Assembly (NCBI GenBank): GCA_040905505.1
Contig: JBBDRL010000109.1
Coordinates: forward strand, 4,746 to 68,745
DNA from: WHSP01 sp040905505
GTDB taxonomy: Bacteria; Gemmatimonadota; Gemmatimonadetes; Longimicrobiales; Longimicrobiaceae
Direction of reading: 5' to 3'
DNA: 64,000 bases
Position numbers and translations under genes: made by a program. The notes under the pieces were generated by a model. It worked only from the letters and a program-made list of their open reading frames with translations. It did not search any database and had not been told where the DNA came from. Positions 32,251 to 41,096 of the stretch are shown one piece after another. Numbering within the stretch: the first letter of the stretch is position 1; every line of letters starts with the position of its first letter.

Positions 32251-33864
32251 ATGAAAGCAACGATTGTCGGTGGCGAGCAGTCCTCCGAGGGCCGCGACCA
32301 CCTCGCCAGGGTTTATCTGGTCGGTGCGGGTCCGGGCGACCCGGGGCTCCTCACCCGACGGGCAGCCGGCCTCCTCCGCAGGGCTGACGTCGTCGTCCAT
32401 GACGCGCTCGTCGGTCGTGCAATTCTGGAGCTCGTCGCGCCGGATGCCGAAGTGATCGACGTCGGAAAACGGTGCGGTGGCCGTCATACCCGGCAGGGAT
32501 GGATCAACGACCTGCTGATCGAGCGATCCCGGAGCGCAGCCAAGATCGTGGTCCGGCTAAAGGGCGGAGACCCGTTCGTCTTCGGGCGGGGTGGGGAAGA
32601 GGCGCTGGCGCTGCACGAGGCGGGCGTTCCCTTTCGCATCGTTCCCGGAATTACCGCGGCGGTCGGCGTAAGCGCATATGCGGGAATTCCCCTGACGCAC
32701 CGGGGCCTGTCGTCGTCCGTGACCTTCGTGACCGGCCACGAATGCACCGGGAAGCGCACGGACGGTGTTGATTGGGATGCGCTCGGCCGTCTCGATGGTA
32801 CGCTCGCCATCTATATGGGCGTCGGGGCGCTTGCACGAATCGCGGGACGTCTGGTGGCGGCAGGCCGCTCGCCGTCAACACCGGCCGCCGTGATCGAATG
32901 GGGAACGTACGCCAGACAGCGGACGGTGACCGGTCCGCTGGCGCAGATCGCTGCGCTCGCGATGGCGTCGGGAATTGGTGCCCCCGCCCTGGTCGTGGTC
33001 GGCGAAGTCGCCGCCCTCCACGAGCGCCTCTCCTGGTTCGATCAGCGCCCGCTCAGCGGCGTCCGGATACTCGTAGGCCGCTCCCGACCCCAGCGCTCTC
33101 GCATCGCCGCCGCGCTGTCGCATATGGGGGCCGACGTTCTGGAGCACCCGATCCTTCGTGTCGCGCCCGCTCCGCGACCCGCGAACGTCGACGCGGGTTT
33201 TTCGACGCTTTCACGCACCGACTGGGTCGTCTTCACTTCATCCGCCGCGGTTTCACGCTTCTGGGTGGAAGCCGCGGACCGCGGCCTGGACTCCAGATGC
33301 CTCGGCGCCGTACGGGTCGCGGCGTTCGGCCAGGCGACTGCCGATGCACTGCGGTCCTGTGGCATCGTCGCGGATGTTCACGTCCGCAACTTCCGACCGG
33401 AACGGGCGCTTGCCGAGTTCGCCCGATTCGGGCCCTTGAGCGGAAAGCAGGTCCTGTTTCCGAGGGAGGCTCACCTCGATTCGCCGATCGCGGCGGCGAT
33501 TCGTGCCGCGGGCGCTCGCGTGGAGGAGCTCGAGATATTTCGAACCGTGGTCGACGAGACGCCTGACCACTTCCACCGGGAAGATGCCCTTCCGCATCCC
33601 GACTTCATCGTCCTTCCGTCCTCGTCCTCGGCGCTTGCAATCGCTGATTTGCCAGAGGCCAGCCAGCCTGGCATCCGGGTCGTGGCGATCGGGGAGCGGA
33701 CCGCCGCGACAGCCAGGTCGCACGGCCTGCGCGTCGATGCCGTTGCGGGTCGTTCAACGGTCGAGGGCATCGTCCGCGTCATCCAGGACCTGGTCGCCGA
33801 AGCGGAGCGACCCATTCGTGCGGATACCGCCGCCATGGACGGCGTTCGTCTGGTGCTGGCTTGA
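32251..33864 (+). CDS. Fusion of uroporphyrinogen-III methyltransferase and uroporphyrinogen-III synthase
   Basis: 537 aa. Residues about 20-260 are SUMT/CobA: VYLVGAGPGDPGLLT, VVRLKGGDPFVFGRGGEE and the VPGITAAVGVSAYAGIPLTHR segment for SAM and substrate binding. Residues about 270-520 are HemD: GVRILVGRSRPQRSRIAAAL, TDWVVFTSSAAV and the later KQVLFPREAHLDSPIAAAIR. The fusion makes uroporphyrinogen III and methylates it at C-2 and C-7 to precorrin-2. It should supply siroheme for CysI, in the same operon. The precorrin-2 dehydrogenase domain of CysG is not present. Confidence 0.92.
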   Translation: MKATIVGGEQSSEGRDHLARVYLVGAGPGDPGLLTRRAAGLLRRADVVVHDALVGRAILELVAPDAEVIDVGKRCGGRHTRQGWINDLLIERSRSAAKIVVRLKGGDPFVFGRGGEEALALHEAGVPFRIVPGITAAVGVSAYAGIPLTHRGLSSSVTFVTGHECTGKRTDGVDWDALGRLDGTLAIYMGVGALARIAGRLVAAGRSPSTPAAVIEWGTYARQRTVTGPLAQIAALAMASGIGAPALVVVGEVAALHERLSWFDQRPLSGVRILVGRSRPQRSRIAAALSHMGADVLEHPILRVAPAPRPANVDAGFSTLSRTDWVVFTSSAAVSRFWVEAADRGLDSRCLGAVRVAAFGQATADALRSCGIVADVHVRNFRPERALAEFARFGPLSGKQVLFPREAHLDSPIAAAIRAAGARVEELEIFRTVVDETPDHFHREDALPHPDFIVLPSSSSALAIADLPEASQPGIRVVAIGERTAATARSHGLRVDAVAGRSTVEGIVRVIQDLVAEAERPIRADTAAMDGVRLVLA

Positions 33865-35327
33865 AGATGGCAACGCAGCCCCGTCGGCCGACGACCACGC
33901 GCCGCGCGGCCTCGCTGATCCTCGTCGGGCACGGTTCACATCTCAGCGCGGACTCGAGCGCACCGGTCTATGCCCACGCCGCCCGGATCCGCGCGCTGGG
34001 CGTCTTCGACGAGGTCCTCGAGGCCTTCTGGAAGGAGGAACCCTGCCTTCGGGACGCGATCGACCTGACCGTGGGCGACGACGTCTGGATCGTACCCGTC
34101 TTTCTCGCCGAGGGCTATTTTACCCGCCAGGTCGTTCCCCGCGAGCTCGGCCTGGACGGCCCGCTGCTGGCGCCCGGCCGACGCCGCATTCGCTACTGCC
34201 CGCCTGTCGGAACCCATCCGGCGATGGCCGACCTGATCCTGGCGCGGGCACGAGCCACAGCCGAGCTTGACCCCGCCGCCCACGAGCGAGCCGCCCTGCT
34301 CGTCATCGGGCACGGAACCGACCGCAGCGAAACGTCTGGCGACACGCTCTATGGTCTTGTGGACCAGCTCCGGCGCACGAGCGGCTTCGGTCTAGTCGAA
34401 TGTGGATTTCTGGACGAAGAGCCCTCGATCGCCAGCGTTCTGGACACGGTCCGGGCAGAACACGTCGTCCTGGTCCCGTTCTTCGTGGCGGAGGGTTGGC
34501 ACACGAGGTCCACGATACCGCAGGACCTGGGGCTCGAGGGCGCGGTGACGGTTCGCGACGGGATGACCCTCTGGTACACGCCTCCTGTCGGCACCATGGA
34601 CGAGATCTCGGCTACGATACTTGCGATCTGTTCGGACAATGGCGCAGTGCTCGGGCCCCCGAGCCGCGTGGCGGACCGTGAGCCCCAGACGGAGCTGGCC
34701 CGTGCCCGTTCATCCTTCCTGGAGCGGCTTGCCATGGCCCCCCCTGACGGTATCGAGTTCCTCCAGCTCCGGATTGAAGTCGACGCCGCCAGAGGCCAGT
34801 TCCGGCTGCGGAACGCACGAGATTCGGGCCTTACCGAAGAGTCGCTGATCCGCTACTGCGATCCCGAAGCCGCCCTCGAAGTGGCACGCGCGACCGGATC
34901 GGGCGCCTACCGCCCCCTTCGGTTCGCCGCCGACCTTCGGCATGGGTGGATTTTGACCGGCCTGAACGTGGATGGTCTCTGGCGAGCACTGGACCTGCTC
35001 TATCCCGGTGCCGTCCTACACTGGTCTCGGATGCTGCAGGACCGGATCGAGACCGTGCCCTTCACCCGGTGGGCCGCGCGCCAGACGGGGATCTATTCCG
35101 GCGTTCGCGATCTGCCGCTGGATCGGCTGTCCACCGTCGTCCGGTCCTGCTGCGAACGCCGGGAATGCCTGCGCACACGTAGCTGGGAGGCTGAGGAGCT
35201 GAAGAATACGGGAAATGCGGTGAACCGGGTGCCCTGCGTCGAACCCTGTACCCTCTTCGCAGGCGCCGCACGTGAGCTTCTCGATTCCAATGATGCTTGC
35301 CACAGCCGCCCGGCGTCATCAGCTTGA
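33861..35327 (+). CDS. Sirohydrochlorin chelatase (CbiX) fused to DR2241-like 4Fe-4S domain
   Basis: 488 aa from TTG 33861, which overlaps the preceding stop (TTGA); ATG 33867 is possible. Two CbiX-type chelatase repeats stand in tandem: one with LVGHGSHLSADS and PVFLAEGYFTRQVVPREL, a second with LVIGHGTDRSETSGDTL and VPFFVAEGWHTRSTIPQDL. The His residues of GHG and the second His region bind sirohydrochlorin iron. From about 290 a DR2241-like part follows with five Cys (430, 431, 436, 459, 463), ready for a 4Fe-4S cluster. It inserts iron to complete siroheme; the role of the cluster is unknown. Confidence 0.88.
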   Translation: MKMATQPRRPTTTRRAASLILVGHGSHLSADSSAPVYAHAARIRALGVFDEVLEAFWKEEPCLRDAIDLTVGDDVWIVPVFLAEGYFTRQVVPRELGLDGPLLAPGRRRIRYCPPVGTHPAMADLILARARATAELDPAAHERAALLVIGHGTDRSETSGDTLYGLVDQLRRTSGFGLVECGFLDEEPSIASVLDTVRAEHVVLVPFFVAEGWHTRSTIPQDLGLEGAVTVRDGMTLWYTPPVGTMDEISATILAICSDNGAVLGPPSRVADREPQTELARARSSFLERLAMAPPDGIEFLQLRIEVDAARGQFRLRNARDSGLTEESLIRYCDPEAALEVARATGSGAYRPLRFAADLRHGWILTGLNVDGLWRALDLLYPGAVLHWSRMLQDRIETVPFTRWAARQTGIYSGVRDLPLDRLSTVVRSCCERRECLRTRSWEAEELKNTGNAVNRVPCVEPCTLFAGAARELLDSNDACHSRPASSA

Positions 35328-35389
35328 TCCAGGTGCGTCGCTCACCGCGTACGGCCGTTCGCTCCTTCCAACTTCCGCACGAGAGACCA

Positions 35390-36985
35390 ATGATCGCACT
35401 GATCGCGCGCGGCAGCGCCATCCTGCTCTGCGCCACCACATTCACGCTGATCCCACGCCCCTCCGCAGCGCAGGGGGCCAACCTGGACGCCCTTCTGGAA
35501 GAGGTCACCGCCCACGTCGAGGGGAACCGCAAGCTGACGCAGGTCATGGTCGACAAGATCTTCAGCTTCTCGGAGCTCGCCTTCCACGAGGTCGAGACCT
35601 CGCGATACCTGGTCGAGATGCTTCGGGAGAACGGCTTCGAAGTCGAGGAAGGGATCTCCGGAATGCCGACCGCTTGGGTCGCGCGGTGGGGCTCCGGCGA
35701 GCCCGTGATCGCTTTCGGAAGTGACATCGACGGCATTCCGAAGGCTAGCCAGAAACCGGGCGTCGCATACCACGACCCGATCGTGGAAGGCGCCCCGGGC
35801 CACGGCGAAGGCCACAACTCGGGTCAGGCGGTCAACGTCACGGCGGCGCTCGCGGTGAAGGAGATCATGGAGCGAGAAGGCATTCAGGGGACGCTCGTTC
35901 TATGGCCAGGCGTCGCCGAGGAGCTGCTCGGCGCCAAGGCATGGCTCGTCCGAGATGGACTGTTCGACGACGTGGATGCCGTCTTCTTCACCCACGTCAG
36001 CAGCAACCTGAGCGTCACCTACGGGCAGGCGAGCGGTACGGGCCTGGTCTCGGTGGAGTTCATCTTCAACGGCGAGTCCGCCCACAGTGCGGGTAGCCCC
36101 TGGCGTGGCCGCAGCGCGCTGGACGCCGCGGTCCTCTTGGATGTCGGCTGGAACTTCCGTCGCGAGCACCTCCGGCCCGAGCAACGCTCGCACTCCATCT
36201 ACTCCGACGGCGGCGACCAGCCCAATGTCGTGCCCTCCCGAGCCGCGATCTGGTACTTCATCCGGGAGCTCGACTACCCGGACATCCGCCGGAACTTCGA
36301 TACCGCCATCCGCATGGCCGAAGGTGCCGCGCTGATGACGGATACGGAGATGGAGTACCGGATCCTGGGCGCGGCGTGGCCTCGGCACTTCAACAAGCCC
36401 ATCGCGGAGCTCATGGATCGTCACATCCAGGCCGTGGGTCTGCCCGAATTCACCGAGGACGATCATCGGCTCGCCCGAGCCGTCCAGGACGCGGTCGGCA
36501 GCGATCCGGATGGGCTCGCCACCTCACTCAACGAGCTCGAGGCGCCCTCCGGGCCGCGTAGAAGCGGCGGCTCGGATGACATCGGCGACGTCTCGTGGAC
36601 CGTCCCCACCGTCACGTTGCGCTTCCCCTCCAACGTCCCGGGTCTCCCCGGCCACAACTGGTCGAGCGGCATCGCGATGGCGACGCCCATCGCACACAAG
36701 GGCGCCACCGCCGGGGCCAAGGTAATGGCCCGTACCGCTCTGGAGATGTTTCTGAACCCAACCCACGCTGACGAGGCGTGGGCCTATTTCGACGACGTCC
36801 AGACACAGGACATGGAGTACGAGTCATTCATCGGACCGGACGACCCCCCCGCCATCTGGCTCAATACGGAGATCATGGACCAGTTCCGGCCGCGCCTCGA
36901 GCCGTTCTACTTCGATGAGACGCGATATGATACCTATCTCGAGCAGCTCGGTATCGAGTATCCCACCCTTCAGCCGGCGCCGTAG
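35390..36985 (+). CDS. Secreted M20-family amidohydrolase
   Basis: 531 aa with a signal peptide ending near PSAAQG. The M20 aminoacylase fold is seen in FSFSELAFHEVETSRYLVEML, AFGSDIDGIP, GHNSGQAVNV and WPGVAEELLGAKAW. The metal-binding His/Asp/Glu of the family appear in modified context (GHGEGHNSG and AEELLGA). A dimerisation domain is inserted around 210-330. The family splits amino acid amides, for example aminobenzoyl-glutamate (AbgB) or indole-amino acid conjugates; this exported member's substrate is unknown. It starts 62 nt after the siroheme operon and may be read from it. Confidence 0.83.
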   Translation: MIALIARGSAILLCATTFTLIPRPSAAQGANLDALLEEVTAHVEGNRKLTQVMVDKIFSFSELAFHEVETSRYLVEMLRENGFEVEEGISGMPTAWVARWGSGEPVIAFGSDIDGIPKASQKPGVAYHDPIVEGAPGHGEGHNSGQAVNVTAALAVKEIMEREGIQGTLVLWPGVAEELLGAKAWLVRDGLFDDVDAVFFTHVSSNLSVTYGQASGTGLVSVEFIFNGESAHSAGSPWRGRSALDAAVLLDVGWNFRREHLRPEQRSHSIYSDGGDQPNVVPSRAAIWYFIRELDYPDIRRNFDTAIRMAEGAALMTDTEMEYRILGAAWPRHFNKPIAELMDRHIQAVGLPEFTEDDHRLARAVQDAVGSDPDGLATSLNELEAPSGPRRSGGSDDIGDVSWTVPTVTLRFPSNVPGLPGHNWSSGIAMATPIAHKGATAGAKVMARTALEMFLNPTHADEAWAYFDDVQTQDMEYESFIGPDDPPAIWLNTEIMDQFRPRLEPFYFDETRYDTYLEQLGIEYPTLQPAP

Positions 36986-37104
36986 ATCCACCGACTCGCG
37001 GCACGGCGACAGCGCCTCACCGATGTCTGCCGGGTCGCTTGATGCACCTGGGGAGGGCGTGACCGCCACCCCCTCCCCATGTTTTCAGCGACCCGTTCCG
37101 GCGT

Positions 37105-38850
37105 TCAGCGGGGCACCGGTAAGGTCGCTGGAGCATCGGAGTTCACCGCACCCATACCTGCTGGCGCCGCGCCCGGGCCGCCGCGGCCGCCGGGACGCTC
37201 CCGCCTGAGCGCCGCGACCGCCTCGAGTGCCACCAGAATCGTCGCGCCCAGAATGAGCACGTCCATGAAAACCAGGAAGTAGCTGCTGGAATCCCAGAAC
37301 TGTCGGAGCTGAATGATGAGCGCCCAGGTCGCCATCACCAGCAGGAAGGTGAGGGGCACCAACGTGTAGCGGATCGGCCGGCCCATCTTGAGCAGCAGAA
37401 CGCTGATCACCAGGAGCGTGAGGCCGGCGAGGAGCTGATTGGTCGTGCCGAAGAGCGGCCAGATGATCATCCCCCCAGCGCCCGCGGCCCCGCCCGCTCC
37501 GAAAGCCAGCGCGATGCACGAGCCCACCGCGATCAGAGTTGCCGCCGTGCGGCCCTTCAGCAGTCCGATGCCGTAGATCTCCCCCCATTCCTGGACGATG
37601 TAGCGCTGGAGCCGTACGCCGGTGTCCATGGTGGTCGCCGCAAACAGGACCGCCATCACCGCCAGGAGTGTCTCGGAAAACGCGACTGGTAAACCCAGCC
37701 CCAGATTCACGATGCGGGCGCCACCGCGAACGAACGCGTCGGTGCCGCCTGCAGCGAACGAGGTGTAGAACGCGTTCCAATCGGCCACCGACGCGAACCC
37801 GGCAGTACAGGCGATGATCGCAGCCAGAGCCAGCGTGCCCTCACCGACCGCACCGAGGTATCCGACGAAACGAACGTCGGTCTCCTTGTTGAGCTGCTTC
37901 GACGTGGTGCCCGAGGAGACGAGTCCATGGAAGCCGGAGATCGCGCCGCAGGCGATGGTGACGAAAAGAAGCGGCACGAACGATGGCGCGCCGAGCGCTG
38001 AGGCCGCCTCCCCGTTCCAAGCAGGCGCTACGATCGTCGGATTGCCGATGACGACCGCCAGGTAGATGACGCCGAGGGCTACGAACAACTGCAGGCCGTT
38101 GATGTAGTCACGCGGCTGGAGGAGGGCCCAGACGGGGAGGACCGATGCGATGCCCGCATACGCGAACAGCGCCAGGACCCAGACCGCCGGCGCCGCCACC
38201 CCCGCGACCTCATCCGGCAGAACGACGGGGACGTAATCGCCCGCCCACATCGCGATATACAGAAGGATCAGACCCACGACCGATGGCCCCAATAGCCCGA
38301 CCCCCCGCCGATATACGAGAAAGCCGATCGTCATTGCGATCGGGATGACGATCCACGCGGAAAGGACGCTCGAGGGGACGCTGATGAAGAGGTTCGCGAT
38401 CACGATCGCGAACACCGCGTTGACCATCAGGAGCAGCAGGAAGATGACGATCATGAAGACGCTGCGGGCGCGGGGCCCGATCACCGACTCCGTGAGCGCC
38501 CCGATCGACTTCGCCTTGTTCCTGGAGCTCGCCCAGAGCGCGCCCGCGTCGTGGACACCCGCGAAGAACACGGTTCCGAAAACGACCCAGAGGAAGGCGG
38601 GGAGCCAGCCCCAGATGACCGCGATGGCGGGACCGACGATCGGCGCCGCGCCGGCGACAGAGGTGAAGTGATGGCCCCAGAGCACCATCTTGTTGGTCGG
38701 GACGAAGTCCACCCCGTCCTCGAACTCGTGTGCGGGAGTCCGGAAGTCCGGATCGAGCCGGAGGATCTTTTCCGAGATGAACCTGGAGTAGAATCGATAC
38801 CCGGTGATGAAGCCGAACAACCCGATGACCGCCAGAACGATCGCGCTCAT
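37105..38850 (-). CDS. cstA: Carbon starvation protein A (peptide/pyruvate transporter)
   Basis: 581 aa, about sixteen membrane helices. The family signature is near the N-terminus: HFTSVAGAAPIVGPAIAVIWGWLPA, then FFAGVHDAGALWASSRNKAKSIG. Later AISGFHGLVSSGTTSKQLNKETD is also typical. CstA proteins import peptides or pyruvate under carbon limitation. It stands alone; no CRP-like site was identified. It is convergent with the M20 gene. Confidence 0.93.
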   Translation of the reverse strand: MSAIVLAVIGLFGFITGYRFYSRFISEKILRLDPDFRTPAHEFEDGVDFVPTNKMVLWGHHFTSVAGAAPIVGPAIAVIWGWLPAFLWVVFGTVFFAGVHDAGALWASSRNKAKSIGALTESVIGPRARSVFMIVIFLLLLMVNAVFAIVIANLFISVPSSVLSAWIVIPIAMTIGFLVYRRGVGLLGPSVVGLILLYIAMWAGDYVPVVLPDEVAGVAAPAVWVLALFAYAGIASVLPVWALLQPRDYINGLQLFVALGVIYLAVVIGNPTIVAPAWNGEAASALGAPSFVPLLFVTIACGAISGFHGLVSSGTTSKQLNKETDVRFVGYLGAVGEGTLALAAIIACTAGFASVADWNAFYTSFAAGGTDAFVRGGARIVNLGLGLPVAFSETLLAVMAVLFAATTMDTGVRLQRYIVQEWGEIYGIGLLKGRTAATLIAVGSCIALAFGAGGAAGAGGMIIWPLFGTTNQLLAGLTLLVISVLLLKMGRPIRYTLVPLTFLLVMATWALIIQLRQFWDSSSYFLVFMDVLILGATILVALEAVAALRRERPGGRGGPGAAPAGMGAVNSDAPATLPVPR

Positions 38851-39269
38851 CCGCCAGATCTCCTATCCGCAGCCGACGAGCGGCTCCGGAAGTTCAGGTG
38901 TGTCGCGTTACCGGTAGGGGGTAGTGAGACTGCCGCTAGTCCGTGCCTGTCGATCCCCACCGGCTCTTCCTGGAGCGGTCGGTCGGGGAAGGCGCTGGTT
39001 CGAGCGTGGTGGAGCGGTCGCGTGGACTGTGGCGATCGGCGCCCAGCACCAGACAGCGGTTCGTAGGCCGGGTTGTTTCAAGGCCGTTGGAAAGCACTTC
39101 GTGTGGGAAGCATGAGAGCATCTTCTGGAGCTCTGCTGCTTGTTACCGCGCAGGGGTCTCCTTCGTTCCGCTCCGGTGGGGTCAGCTTGCCCGAACCCGT
39201 TTGGGGACCACAGGCGCACGAGCCGAGTCACTCCTGGCGGGGCCCTCCATGGGCAGGCGCCGCTGCTCC
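38851..39269. other. Intergenic, nothing recognised
   Basis: No convincing gene, RNA or repeat is visible. Short open frames here lack codon bias and ribosome sites. A GGTTCGAGC string near 38997 does not belong to a tRNA fold. Confidence 0.4.
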
Positions 39270-39306
39270 ATTAATAAGGAATAAGGGTCCGAGCTTCCGG
39301 ACCCTT
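39270..39306 (-). terminator. Terminator after the lipoprotein gene at 39367
   Basis: On the minus strand a 9-bp stem (AAGGGTCCG at 39306-39298 and CGGACCCTT at 39291-39283) is followed by the T-rich ATTCCTTATT. It lies 61 nt after the stop codon. Confidence 0.65.
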
Positions 39307-39366
39307 GAACCATTCCTTGTGCCTGCCGCTCCCCGCCCCAGGGCGTCGACGGCCGCCTTTACTTGC

Positions 39367-39792
39367 TTAGCAGGCGGGGTCGGTACAGGCGAAGACACGC
39401 ACCGTCGAGAACCGCGGCACATCGGAGACTCCCGGACTCGCCTTCAACTCCCACGTGATGCGGTGGCCTGGGAACACCTCGACCGGCTCCGACATATGTC
39501 GGCGCTGCGTCTTCACCCCCGCCGATGGTCGCGCCACTAGACGAATCGTGCTGGCCGCTCCTTGCGGGATGCGCACGGTCTCTGCCGACAGGGCTCCCAC
39601 TCGGCCCAACCGGGTCTCCTGACCCGCGTAAAGCGCATAGATCCGCAGGCTCGACGTCGTACGATTGTCGATTTCGATGTCCGTGCCCAGCGACTCCAGG
39701 TCTCCGACTTCCGGACTCGTCGCAACCCCGTTCCCGGCGCAGGCTGCCGGAACGGACGCGAGTAGTACGGCTAGTCCCAGTTTCTTCAGCAT
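39367..39792 (-). CDS. Small lipoprotein, paralogue of the gene at 14265
   Basis: 141 aa with a lipoprotein signal ending in PAACAG (Cys at about residue 18). The domain follows the same order as the paralogue: IEIDNRTTSSLRIYALYAG, TRLGRVGALSAE, a STIRLVARPS strand, and EPVEVFPGHRITWELKAS. It has an added C-terminal tail with two Cys (FACTDPAC) that may form a disulfide. AGGAG precedes the ATG by eight nucleotides. The function is unknown. Confidence 0.72.
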   Translation of the reverse strand: MLKKLGLAVLLASVPAACAGNGVATSPEVGDLESLGTDIEIDNRTTSSLRIYALYAGQETRLGRVGALSAETVRIPQGAASTIRLVARPSAGVKTQRRHMSEPVEVFPGHRITWELKASPGVSDVPRFSTVRVFACTDPAC

Positions 39793-40241
39793 GTCGTAAG
39801 CTCCTATGTCGTGCAGCGGGACTCGCGCCCATCGCCACGTTTTCGATTTTCCTGTGCGATCGTGAAGGAGCCCGAGCGACCGATCTCTCGACTAGTTGTA
39901 CCGTGCGCAATCGCGGATCAGTCGCCGTGTTCATGTGTACGAACCAAGGCGTATCGGCTCCGTAAATAGTGGCCCGATCACGACTTATGAATTACGCACG
40001 ATCGGTGCCGCGATCCCGGCGACCTGAAGCCGGCCCAAAGAGATGGTGGAAAGATTTGAAAAAAGCGGAGAGTAGCCGCTTCTTCGGCCGCTCGCGACTT
40101 CCTCCTGAATGGTGGCACGCGAGGCACGGACAGCGCCGAGCGGGGTCTCCAGAATCGTAGCGATGGAGCCGTATGGCGCGGAGTTAGTCCAGTTCCTACA
40201 TTGACTTAGGCGTCGTGCGAGGTGGCGATCGGGCACATCCA
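39793..40241. other. Intergenic, nothing recognised
   Basis: About 450 nt between divergent genes with no convincing coding sequence. Local composition is somewhat less GC-rich than the genes, as in a regulatory region. Confidence 0.4.
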
Positions 40242-40270
40242 TTGCACGTCTCCGCGGACCGAAAAACATT
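40242..40270 (+). promoter_or_regulatory. Possible promoter of the L,D-transpeptidase gene
   Basis: TTGCAC (40242-40247) and AACATT (40265-40270) with a 17-nt spacer resemble the promoter proposed for the NtrB/NtrC operon. The start codon is 21 nt further on. Confidence 0.35.
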
Positions 40271-40290
40271 TGCTCATTCACCGACGTCTT

Positions 40291-41073
40291 ATGCCTTCCA
40301 TGCTTCGAATGCTCGTGCTGGTCATCGCGGCGCTATCCCTCGCCGCGCCTGCCGCGGCACAGGGGTCGCTGAAGCTCGTATTGAACATCCCCGCGATGAA
40401 GCTGGTCGTCTATGAAGGGGATGAGCGACTGGCTACCTACCCCATCGCCGTGGGCATGCCGGGTTTCGACACGCCTACGGGGACCTTCGCGATCAGCCAC
40501 GCAGAGTGGAACCCCTGGTGGCATCCGCCGACGCATCGTGAATGGGCGCGCAACGAGCGGCCGACTCCGCCAGGCCCCCTCAACCCGATGGGCAGGGTGA
40601 AGCTCTTCTTCCTCCCACTCTACTTCATTCACGGCACGCCGGAGGGGCAGAGCATCGGAACGCCCGCCTCGCATGGTTGTGTCCGGATGCTCAATGAAGA
40701 CGTGGTCGAGCTCGCGAGGCTGCTGCACGACCGCGCTGCTCCGCAGGTCACCTCCGACGAGGTCGACCGGATCCTCGCTCGGGCCGGAACGACGCGCCGG
40801 GTGAACTTTCAGGACGATATCGAGGTGGTGATCCGTTACGACCCGATCGTGGTCGAGGGGCGGGAAGTGTTCGCCTATCCGGACATCTACGACAGAAACG
40901 CCATCCACACCGAGAGCGTTTATCAGGCGTTGCTCGCGGCCGGGTACGACGTGTCGGCGGTCGACCACGAAGCCGTCCGCCAGTTTGTCGAGCGGGCCCG
41001 GGACCAGCGGGCACCCGTGGTCGAGCGGCTCGACGAGGCGTTTGGAAGCGCTCTCGTCCTGGCGGGGTCCTGA
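40291..41073 (+). CDS. L,D-transpeptidase family (YkuD) protein
   Basis: 260 aa with a signal peptide ending at AAAQGS. The YkuD domain (about 30-150) has LKLVLNIPAMKLVVYEGDERL, the HGTPEGQSIG segment and catalytic Cys in ASHGCVRMLNEDVV. These enzymes crosslink peptidoglycan stems (3-3 links) or attach proteins. An additional C-terminal part of about 80 residues lacks recognised motifs. ATG at 40291 gives a proper signal sequence. It precedes a nucleotidyltransferase gene and PBP2 on the same strand, so a cell-wall context is clear. Confidence 0.9.
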   Translation: MPSMLRMLVLVIAALSLAAPAAAQGSLKLVLNIPAMKLVVYEGDERLATYPIAVGMPGFDTPTGTFAISHAEWNPWWHPPTHREWARNERPTPPGPLNPMGRVKLFFLPLYFIHGTPEGQSIGTPASHGCVRMLNEDVVELARLLHDRAAPQVTSDEVDRILARAGTTRRVNFQDDIEVVIRYDPIVVEGREVFAYPDIYDRNAIHTESVYQALLAAGYDVSAVDHEAVRQFVERARDQRAPVVERLDEAFGSALVLAGS

Positions 41074-41096
41074 ACCGATGTCGTGAGGAATACGAC

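Noticed and set aside
31213..32487. Minus-strand open frame across cysI, cysH and cobA
   Set aside because: It crosses three well-supported genes and shows no recognisable protein motif.
38990..39010. tRNA-like T-loop string GGTTCGAGC
   Set aside because: No acceptor or anticodon stem pairs around it.
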